In this document: positions 57,566-64,000 of the stretch, piece by piece | How positions within the stretch are numbered: position 1 is the stretch's first letter | Layout of the letters: each line of letters starts with the position of its first letter | NCBI RefSeq assembly: GCF_008180615.1 | Contig: NZ_VTEH01000002.1 | Span: 62,064-126,063 of the forward strand | Length of the DNA stretch: 64,000 bases | Reading direction: 5' to 3' | From: Rossellomorea vietnamensis | GTDB taxonomy: Bacteria > Bacillota > Bacilli > Bacillales > Bacillaceae_B | Made by a program: the position numbers and the translations under genes | The notes under the pieces: model-generated | Databases searched by the model: none | The model's input: only the letters and a program-made list of their open reading frames with translations | Told to the model about the DNA's origin: nothing

Positions 57566-60211
57566 TTATTGGCCTTTCAGTTCCTGTATGCGGGCTTCAA
57601 CCGTGCTGCGCTTTTCGAGATAATCCGCTTCTTTGGCGCGCTCCTCATCTACTACTTTTTGCGGAGCTTTGCCGACGAACTTCTCGTTGTTCAGCTTGCC
57701 TTGTACCCTGGCTACTTCTTTGTTCCACTTCTCATACTCTTTTTCCAAACGGGCGATCTCTTCGTCGATATTGATCAGCCCCTCCAGCGGAAGATAAAGC
57801 TCCACTCCTGTTGCTACAGCTGTCATAGCTTTATCAGGTGCTTCAATATCCTTAGAAATTGTCATCTCTTCCGGGTTACAGAAACGTTCAATGTAAGCTT
57901 TGTTCTTTTCGAGTGTAGAAAGTGCTCCATCGTCCTTGGCTTTCAGAAGCAATTTAATTTGCTTGCTTAAAGGCGTATTCACTTCTGCACGAATATTGCG
58001 GACAGAACGAATGATTTCTACAAGAAGCTTCATTTCCTCGGCAGCTGCTTTGTCAGTGAACTCCTCCTTCACAGCCGGCCATGCAGCAGTCGTGATGGAT
58101 TCGCCTTCATGCGGCAGGTTCTGCCATATTTCCTCGGTAATAAACGGCATAAACGGATGCAGAAGTCTCATAGTATTATCGAGAACGTAGGCAAGAATCG
58201 ATCTTGTCGTCTTCTTGGCTGCTTCATCTTCTCCGTATAGAGGAAGCTTCGCCATTTCGATATACCAGTCACAGAAATCATCCCAGATGAAGTTATAAAG
58301 GATGCGGCCCACTTCGCCGAATTCATAGCGGTCAGCCAGTTTCGTTACCGTTTCGATCGTTTCGTTCAATCTGGTCAGAATCCATTTATCCGCAACAGAT
58401 TTTTCACCTGTCAGGTCGATTTCTTCATATTTCATTCCGTCCATATTCATAAGAGCAAATCTTGAAGCATTCCAGATCTTGTTGGCAAAGTTCCAAACTG
58501 ATTCAACTTTCTCTGTTGAATAACGAAGGTCCTGACCTGGAGAACTTCCAGTGGAAAGCATGTATCTTAAAGCATCTGCACCATATTGATTGATCACTTC
58601 CATCGGATCTACACCATTGCCAAGGGACTTACTCATCTTGCGGCCGTCCTCAGCTCTTACTAGACCGTGAATCAGAACATCTTTGAAAGGGCGTGTTCCA
58701 GTAAACTCAAGTCCTTGGAAAATCATCCTTGAAACCCAGAAGCCGATGATATCATAGCCTGTTACAAGAGCATCTGTCGGATAGTAGCGTTTGAAATCTT
58801 CCGCTTCTGTATCCGGCCAGCCCATTGTAGAGAACGGCCATAGTGCTGAACTGAACCATGTATCCAGTACATCTTCTTCCTGTCTCCAATTTTCGATGTC
58901 TGCTGGTTCTTCTTTTCCAACATGGATTTCTCCTGTTTCTTTATGGTACCAGGCCGGAATACGGTGTCCCCACCAAAGCTGACGGGAGATACACCAGTCA
59001 CGAGTGTTTTCCATCCAGCGCAGATAGGAAGTTTCAAAACGGTCAGGAACGAAATTTACCTTGTCCTCAGCATTCTGCAGGTCAATCGCTTTATCTGCAA
59101 GAGGCTGCATTTTAACAAACCACTGTGTGGAAAGATAAGGTTCTACTACAGCTCCGCTTCGCTCTGAATGGCCCACTGAATGCATGTGGTCTTCAATTTT
59201 GAAGAGGACACCGGATTCTTGAAGGTCCTTCACGATCTGTTTGCGGCATGCGAAGCGGTCCATTCCCTCGTACTTTCCTGCTTTTTCATTCATGGAACCG
59301 TCTTCGTTCATAACCAGGATACGCTCGAGATCATGGCGGTTTCCGATTTCAAAGTCGTTAGGATCGTGGGCAGGTGTGATTTTAACGGCACCTGATCCAA
59401 ATTCCATATCAACATAGTCATCTCCGAGAATCGGAATTTCTCGTCCGGTGATTGGAAGTGTTACCTTTTTGCCTATGAGGTGCTTGTAACGATCGTCTTC
59501 CGGATGTACCGCAACGGCCGTATCACCAAGCATTGTTTCAGGACGGGTAGTTGCGATTTCAATGTGCCCTGATCCGTCAGTCAGTTCATATCTCATATGA
59601 TAGAATGCTCCTTGAACATCCTGATGGATTACTTCAATATCGGAAAGAGCCGTCTTTGTTGCCGGATCCCAGTTAATGATATATTCTCCGCGGTAAATTA
59701 AGCCTTTCTCATACAGGTTAACGAACACTTCATTAACAGCCTCTGAAAGACCTTCATCAAGAGTGAAGCGCTCCCTGCTGTAATCCAGCCCAAGCCCGAG
59801 CTTCGACCATTGCTGGCGGATGTGCTTTGCGTATTCTTCTTTCCATTTCCATGTCTCTTCAAGGAACTTTTCACGGCCAAGATCATAGCGGGTGGTCCCT
59901 TCATTGCGGAGCTTCTCTTCCACTTTAGCCTGAGTTGCGATTCCGGCGTGGTCCATCCCCGGAAGCCATAAGACATCATAGCCCTGCATCCGTTTCATTC
60001 TAGTCAGGATATCCTGCAGGGTTGTATCCCAAGCGTGGCCCAAGTGAAGTTTGCCGGTTACGTTAGGCGGCGGAATAACGATGGTGTAAGGTTCCTTCTC
60101 TTTATCATTTTTTGCTTCAAAAAACTTGCCATCGAGCCACCATTGATAACGGCCGCTTTCAATAGATTGCGGATCGTACTTGGTCGGCATGCTGATTTCA
60201 TTGTTTTCCAT
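57566..60211 (-). CDS. valS: Valyl-tRNA synthetase
   Basis: A class I aminoacyl-tRNA synthetase that charges tRNA-Val and edits threonine. The 881-residue protein has the HIGH-type motif [14 protein letters not shown] near residue 50, a CP1 editing domain ([16 protein letters not shown]), the KMSKS motif [11 protein letters not shown], an anticodon-binding domain and a C-terminal coiled coil ([20 protein letters not shown]). AAGGAGG precedes the ATG. It is controlled by a T-box leader directly upstream. Confidence 0.98.
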   Translation of the reverse strand: MENNEISMPTKYDPQSIESGRYQWWLDGKFFEAKNDKEKEPYTIVIPPPNVTGKLHLGHAWDTTLQDILTRMKRMQGYDVLWLPGMDHAGIATQAKVEEKLRNEGTTRYDLGREKFLEETWKWKEEYAKHIRQQWSKLGLGLDYSRERFTLDEGLSEAVNEVFVNLYEKGLIYRGEYIINWDPATKTALSDIEVIHQDVQGAFYHMRYELTDGSGHIEIATTRPETMLGDTAVAVHPEDDRYKHLIGKKVTLPITGREIPILGDDYVDMEFGSGAVKITPAHDPNDFEIGNRHDLERILVMNEDGSMNEKAGKYEGMDRFACRKQIVKDLQESGVLFKIEDHMHSVGHSERSGAVVEPYLSTQWFVKMQPLADKAIDLQNAEDKVNFVPDRFETSYLRWMENTRDWCISRQLWWGHRIPAWYHKETGEIHVGKEEPADIENWRQEEDVLDTWFSSALWPFSTMGWPDTEAEDFKRYYPTDALVTGYDIIGFWVSRMIFQGLEFTGTRPFKDVLIHGLVRAEDGRKMSKSLGNGVDPMEVINQYGADALRYMLSTGSSPGQDLRYSTEKVESVWNFANKIWNASRFALMNMDGMKYEEIDLTGEKSVADKWILTRLNETIETVTKLADRYEFGEVGRILYNFIWDDFCDWYIEMAKLPLYGEDEAAKKTTRSILAYVLDNTMRLLHPFMPFITEEIWQNLPHEGESITTAAWPAVKEEFTDKAAAEEMKLLVEIIRSVRNIRAEVNTPLSKQIKLLLKAKDDGALSTLEKNKAYIERFCNPEEMTISKDIEAPDKAMTAVATGVELYLPLEGLINIDEEIARLEKEYEKWNKEVARVQGKLNNEKFVGKAPQKVVDEERAKEADYLEKRSTVEARIQELKGQ

Positions 60212-60249
60212 GATTACTTCCTCCTTAGAGATAATATTATGTGTTTTTT

Positions 60250-60526
60250 CTCTGAAAAATAAAAAAACTCCACTCGTCTAAAAGGACGAGGGAGCTGATT
60301 CGCGGTACCACCTTTTTACACAGGCTTAAATATAGTTTCAAACCTGGCACTTCATTGAGATAACGGCTTTAAACCGGATTCCGCTACTGCTCTTCACGGA
60401 ATCTGCTCAAGGGCGACTTTCCTTTGTCTTTGCCTGGGAAATCTTTCAGCAGGTTGATTTCCCTCTCTGGAGGCGAGTTTCAAAGTACTACTCCCTATCT
60501 TTGCATTTGGAACGTATATACTATTA
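60250..60526 (-). ncRNA. T-box riboswitch of valS (Val specifier)
   Basis: The minus-strand leader holds the canonical T-box AAGGUGGUACCGCG (60301-60316). Just after it comes a terminator hairpin (stem CTCCCTCGTC/GACGAGTGGAG at about 60260-60296) with a T run. A GGGAGUAGUAC segment is typical of the stem I S-turn. The sequence GGAAAGUCGCCC on the 3' side offers GUC, a valine codon, as specifier at 60415-60417. Uncharged tRNA-Val would stabilise the antiterminator. Confidence 0.92.
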
Positions 60527-60532
60527 TTCAAT

Positions 60533-60562
60533 ATAGTATCGGATTTTAATTCTGTTCGTCAA
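60533..60562 (-). promoter_or_regulatory. Sigma-A promoter of the valS leader
   Basis: On the minus strand TTGACG (60557-60562), 18 bp, TACTAT (60533-60538), giving a start near 60526 at the beginning of the T-box leader. Confidence 0.7.
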
Positions 60563-60671
60563 TCATTATCGCCCATTTTTTCAAAAATAATTCAAAAAAA
60601 TTTGGACAGATGCGGAACTAAAGAAAACCTAGGCACATAGAATAATATAAATCGTATCAGGAGGAGATTCA

Positions 60672-60863
60672 ATGCGGAAAAAATATAATCCTTATGTACT
60701 GCCTCCCTGGCTCCGTACCTGCCGGAATGTATGTAAGCAGTTCAGTATACCATTTTGCATTTTCCAAGGGATACGAACCATCCTGATCCCGACTACTTTT
60801 GATGTGTTGCTGCTGGCGGTTTTCATCGGCCTCGCCCTTGCCTTTTACTTTGAATGGCTGTAA
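60672..60863 (+). CDS. Conserved small membrane protein of Bacillaceae
   Basis: A 63-residue protein with an amphipathic, cysteine-containing first half (YVLPPWLRTCRNVCKQFSIP) and one C-terminal transmembrane helix (about residues 43-61; FDVLLLAVFIGLALAFYF). AGGAGGAG stands before the ATG, at ideal spacing. It is on the strand opposite to its neighbours, between valS and ysxE. The strong SD and protein-like composition support a real gene. The function is unknown. Confidence 0.75.
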   Translation: MRKKYNPYVLPPWLRTCRNVCKQFSIPFCIFQGIRTILIPTTFDVLLLAVFIGLALAFYFEWL

Positions 60864-61040
60864 AAGGCTTTTTCGCTTATGTTGTTACTTTCGGAAAAAC
60901 CCAAGAACCGGATTTTCCCTTTTAATACTCGGTTTCTCTTTCTTAAAATGAAGAGCAGCTCTTTTCTTTTTAGTTTACCAGGAATTAATGGCCTATATTT
61001 TTTGAATTTATATTTTATAGCAGCAAGTTTTGTAAAAGAG

Positions 61041-61085
61041 CTTTATAAAAAGGAGCTTCTCCCCGCTATGAGGATGAAGCTCCTT
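61041..61085 (-). terminator. Terminator overlapping the 3' end of ysxE
   Basis: On the minus strand AAGGAGCTTC and GAAGCTCCTT pair and are followed by TTTATAAAG. The 5' arm lies inside the last ysxE codons. Confidence 0.75.
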
Positions 61086-62109
61086 CTTGTGCTTGCTGCT
61101 GGGCTTCTTTCTTGCGCTGCTCCCGCTCTTCCCACTTCATGACAATATACTCGGTATTCTTGAGAAGCCAGTAGTGCTGCTGCAATTTCCTCAAGAACTT
61201 TATTTCGTTCCGTTTGTCCTTTGGAGTATCGTGATATTTTTTTACAACTGAAATCAGTCCGCTTGGATAAGCAAGATAGCTCAGGAATAGCAGCTTTTCT
61301 TCACTTCTGAACGAAAAGTGGCTGCAGTAAGTCATCAGCCAATCAAAGCATTCATCGTATGCTTTGGGATAGGTTTTAAGAGTCCGGGACAAAAATGGAA
61401 GAAGATCATGGATCGGAGAAGCGATCCTGGTCTGTTCAAAATTTGAGAAAAACCCTGAGCCCCTGTCGTCATAAAGAAAATGCTCGGAGGAAATTTTCCC
61501 GTGAACCACTACACTACGAACTTTTTCCAAATCCTTTGACTCTTCATACCAGCTGTCGAATTTTTTCCTGGCAAACTTCAGAGCCTGAGAAGTATCAGCG
61601 TAATACATACAGTAAGACAACTGAAAAGGAGACATATACAATTCTTTCTCACACAACTCTATATATTCTTCCAGGAAGTTTTGCTCCTTCTCCCATCTTG
61701 CATTCACTGTTTCATAATGTTCTTCACGCTCTTCTTTTCCTATCTTCTGTTCTTTGGAAGATAGGGTATGAAGCCTCGCCAGCTCGCGAAAAAGGGTTTG
61801 ATGCCTTTCAAACCGATTCTCTTTCACTTCATTTGTCAGCCAGGGCATAACGTAATACAGGTCGTTGTCCTGCCAAACTGCATATCTTCCATCCATGGTG
61901 GGATAAATCGGGACTATCCGGTGGTAGCCTGATTGAAAAAGATGCTGTACATTCCTTACAAAATCAACCCCCGTCCCCGCAGGAATCCTCTTTACAGCAA
62001 GTGTGCCTTTTTCTGTATACACCTTTTTCACCTTACCGAAATCCTCCGCAAAATGCGGCTGGACACCATAAGCCTTCAAGACATTCGTTAAGTTTTGGTC
62101 AATAGCCAT
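61066..62109 (-). CDS. ysxE: YsxE, CotS-family spore coat pseudokinase-like protein
   Basis: A 347-residue protein with the choline/aminoglycoside kinase fold, encoded beside spoVID as in B. subtilis, where YsxE is a coat protein. Key catalytic residues are changed. The loop reads VVVHGKISSEHFLYDD, with Lys for the catalytic Asp and His for the metal-binding Asn, and the later DxD region reads FSNFEQ. It is therefore probably a pseudokinase. ATG 62109 is chosen because AGGTG lies 6 bp upstream. The C-terminus is a Gln/Glu/Lys-rich tail (EEREQRKKEAQQQAQE). Confidence 0.88.
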   Translation of the reverse strand: MAIDQNLTNVLKAYGVQPHFAEDFGKVKKVYTEKGTLAVKRIPAGTGVDFVRNVQHLFQSGYHRIVPIYPTMDGRYAVWQDNDLYYVMPWLTNEVKENRFERHQTLFRELARLHTLSSKEQKIGKEEREEHYETVNARWEKEQNFLEEYIELCEKELYMSPFQLSYCMYYADTSQALKFARKKFDSWYEESKDLEKVRSVVVHGKISSEHFLYDDRGSGFFSNFEQTRIASPIHDLLPFLSRTLKTYPKAYDECFDWLMTYCSHFSFRSEEKLLFLSYLAYPSGLISVVKKYHDTPKDKRNEIKFLRKLQQHYWLLKNTEYIVMKWEEREQRKKEAQQQAQEGASSS

Positions 62110-62205
62110 TCCTTTCACCTGCTTTATTTTTTGCCGTAAAATCGTCTCTGTCTTAGTGAGAAAACCTAATTTCACTATGTTATCCAGAGGTGCAGAATTT
62201 CACCT

Positions 62206-62244
62206 TAAGAAAAAGACAGAAGAGCAAGGAAGAGACCCTTGCTC
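62206..62244 (-). terminator. Possible terminator after spoVID
   Basis: On the minus strand GAGCAAGGGTCTCTTCCTTGCTC followed by TTCTGTCTTTTTC. The T-run is interrupted, so it may allow read-through into ysxE. Confidence 0.55.
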
Positions 62245-62252
62245 ACCACAAC

Positions 62253-63419
62253 CTAATTTTTGAAAACCGCTTCTTGAGGAATATACAAGACATGGCCTTC
62301 TGATACATCCTGATGCGCCTCCAGGTGATTGACACGAAGTAATTGCGGAATCGATAAATCATACTTATCGGCGATTAATTCAAGTGTTTCTCCTTCCTGG
62401 ACGATACAGACCTTCATTTTCGCCGCTCTGCCTTCATCTTTACGGGCAAAAAAGTCGGTTAAAGAAATACTTTCATACTTTTTCTTGAATAGTGGTTTTT
62501 TCTTGGCTGCCTTTTCCTCCGGAGAACTGCTTTCGTCTTCGAACATCACGGAAGAAGATTCTTCTTCAATCTCCTGCACTTCTTCTGCAGCCACTTCTTC
62601 TTCAACCACAATTTGTTCGCCTCTTGCATACTCGAATTCTTCCTCATCATACGAAAAGACCGGATGATTCTCCTGTTTCGCTTCATAGGAGATCGGAATA
62701 ACCACTTCTTCCTCTTCTACAGGAGCCTTTCTGCCCTCGACAACAAACGGTTCATAAACATCTTCTTCTTCTTCCTCAGCCCCATCATCTTCATAATGGA
62801 CTTCTGTCTCTGTTTCTTCTTCGATTTCTTCTTCTCTATCATCTTCGTAGTCTAAGTCTTCCAGTTCTTCATAAGTCTCCTCTTCTGTATCCTGAAAAAC
62901 TTCAGCAGCAGGAGCGGCACGATAAACCGGTTCAATCACCTGGTCTTCTGCGAGTTCAATTGGGGCATGAACCTGCTGTTCTCCATAAATGCCAGAGATT
63001 GTTAAATCGGCATTCAGCTTCAGGCAGGCATTTTCGGGAACTACATAATCAAAAGAATCGACATATACATCGATTTCATCCAGGTTGGCAATCCGGTTCT
63101 TTGGAATGGTTACATCGACAGGAAAACTATGTGTGAACTCACATTCTCCTTTTTCCCTGAATTCCACACGCTGGACGTACTTTCCGTTATGTTGGAAGTC
63201 GTACCAATTTTCCGGCTCTTCTTCAGGCTGAGAACCTGAAGGCAGATACTCTCCTGTCAAATCCAATGTTCCCCGGATCAATACATATTGTTCCTGCTCT
63301 TGGATCGTTATATGGGGATCTAAAGAGATGGAAAGTAATTCTTCTACTTCCTGTCCTTTTTTAAACCAAACAGCTTCTTCCAAAGAAAATCGCAAGCACG
63401 ATTGTTGTTCTTGTGACAA
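62253..63419 (-). CDS. spoVID: Spore coat morphogenetic protein SpoVID
   Basis: A 388-residue protein that drives coat encasement of the forespore and binds SafA. The N-terminal domain (residues about 5-165; SCLRFSLEEAVWFKKGQEV, IANLDEIDVYVDSFDYVVP) mediates encasement. A very acidic central region (Glu/Asp-rich, about 175-290) and a C-terminal LysM domain follow (last 50 residues; VQEGETLELIADKYDLSIPQ). It is much shorter than the B. subtilis protein, mainly in the middle. The start is TTG 63419 with AGGAGGAG about 8 bp upstream. A sigma-E-type promoter lies at 63470-63496. Confidence 0.93.
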   Translation of the reverse strand: MSQEQQSCLRFSLEEAVWFKKGQEVEELLSISLDPHITIQEQEQYVLIRGTLDLTGEYLPSGSQPEEEPENWYDFQHNGKYVQRVEFREKGECEFTHSFPVDVTIPKNRIANLDEIDVYVDSFDYVVPENACLKLNADLTISGIYGEQQVHAPIELAEDQVIEPVYRAAPAAEVFQDTEEETYEELEDLDYEDDREEEIEEETETEVHYEDDGAEEEEEDVYEPFVVEGRKAPVEEEEVVIPISYEAKQENHPVFSYDEEEFEYARGEQIVVEEEVAAEEVQEIEEESSSVMFEDESSSPEEKAAKKKPLFKKKYESISLTDFFARKDEGRAAKMKVCIVQEGETLELIADKYDLSIPQLLRVNHLEAHQDVSEGHVLYIPQEAVFKN

Positions 63420-63469
63420 AGAAAACTCCTCCTTTCAATTCCGTTACAAGGTATATCAATGTCATTATC

Positions 63470-63496
63470 AACTTATGAGGAGGAGTGGAAGAATAT
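63470..63496 (-). promoter_or_regulatory. Predicted sigma-E promoter of spoVID
   Basis: On the minus strand ATATT (63492-63496), 14 bp, CATAAGTT (63470-63477). The spacing is the same as in the safA and spoIVFA promoters of this window. Confidence 0.65.
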
Positions 63497-63609
63497 GAAT
63501 TGAAATTTTAAAATGATTTTTTTTACAATACTGTTTCCACAGTGGTTGTGGGGAAGTACCTTAGTGAACCCCCTCTTCAAGCTTGTTTGGTTGAAGATGC
63601 GGCATTTCC

Positions 63610-64000
63610 TGTCCATTGATTCGCATTGTCATACATACCTTGAGGAAAATCAGACGATCGTGACCGAAGTAACTCGCACTTCGTACATATCTCACACAAA
63701 TTACTCGGCTCCCGACCGAAGCAGCACCAGCTTCATACATATCTCCAGCAAATTCACCGGGTCCCGACCGAAGTAACACCATCCTCATACATATCTCCAG
63801 CAAAATTCTCCGGCTCCCGACCGAAGCAGCACCAGCTTCATACACATCTCCAGCAGATGCACCGGCTCCCGACCGAAGTAACACCCACTTCAGACATATC
63901 TCCAGCAAATTCTCCGGCTCCCGACCGAGATAACCCCAGCTTCATACATATCTCCAGCAAATTCTCCGGCTCCCGACCGAAGCAGCACCAGCTTCATACA
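63610..64000. repeat. 52-bp tandem array running off the right window edge
   Basis: GACCGAAG starts units at 63662, 63714, 63766, 63819, 63871, 63923 and 63975, at intervals of 52, 52, 53, 52, 52 and 52 bp. A diverged unit begins near 63610. Each unit reads GACCGAAGCAGCACCAGC, TTCATACATATCTCCAGC and AAATTCACCGGCTCCC. The array lies upstream of spoVID and continues beyond the window. The open frame on the minus strand is a translation of the repeat. Confidence 0.92.

Noticed and set aside
63561..63908. Minus-strand 115-codon frame with ICLRW-like repeats
   Set aside because: It is a translation of the 52-bp array.

Overview
The window is chromosomal DNA of an endospore-forming, low-to-moderate GC Firmicute of the family Bacillaceae (Bacillus in the wide sense). 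The evidence is gene order. Reading the minus strand from right to left gives spoVID-ysxE, valS-folC, [pilus island with comC/pilD], spoIIB, maf, radC, mreBCD-minCD, spoIVFA-spoIVFB, rng, rplU-prp-rpmA, spo0B-obg-pheB, niaR/nifS/nadBCA, safA, a CoxA-like lipoprotein, bofC, ruvAB, queA-tgt-yajC. This is the Bacillus subtilis order with a few changes. TTG and GTG starts behind strong Shine-Dalgarno (SD) sequences are common. No rRNA, tRNA, insertion sequence, prophage or CRISPR array was seen.

Left part (1-13.7 kb): an ArsB/NhaD-type transporter, a TIGR04086 membrane protein whose best-placed start codon is AUA, queuosine biosynthesis genes with yajC, the RuvAB resolvase, the sporulation checkpoint protein BofC, a YhcN/YlaJ-type lipoprotein, a CotS-like phosphotransferase, and an unusually long Met/Pro/Gln/Gly-rich SafA. 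13.7-35 kb: NAD synthesis (nadABC, nifS, repressor NiaR and its operator), pheB without pheA, obg, spo0B, the L21/Prp/L27 operon with its L21 leader, RNase G, the SpoIVFA/SpoIVFB pro-sigmaK processing pair, cell-shape and division-site genes, radC, maf and spoIIB.

35-56 kb is the least ordinary region. A complete Gram-positive type IVa pilus system lies between spoIIB and folC, where B. subtilis keeps only comC. It contains two ATPases (PilB, PilT), platform protein PilC, PilM/N/O, a prepilin peptidase, two small class III prepilins, and a divergent operon of three minor prepilins. The last of these is very large and lacks Glu5. Less usual proteins accompany it: a degenerate VanW/G5-like protein, a PRC-barrel protein, a very acidic membrane protein and a 941-residue secreted VWA protein. 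PilB carries two consecutive MshEN-type cyclic-di-GMP motifs, and a membrane GGEEF diguanylate cyclase is encoded at the edge of the island, so a c-di-GMP-controlled pilus is a reasonable hypothesis.

56-64 kb returns to the conserved backbone: folC, valS with a Val T-box leader, a conserved 63-residue membrane protein, the pseudokinase-like YsxE and the coat morphogenetic protein SpoVID. Sigma-E-type promoters with identical 14-bp spacing are visible before safA, spoIVFA and spoVID.

A second theme is non-coding. Five tandem arrays with unrelated sequences share a 52-53 bp period, and a sixth has a 21-bp period. All sit at operon boundaries and match whole numbers of DNA helical turns. There are also dispersed hairpin elements, one of which is inserted into another with an apparent 3-bp duplication.
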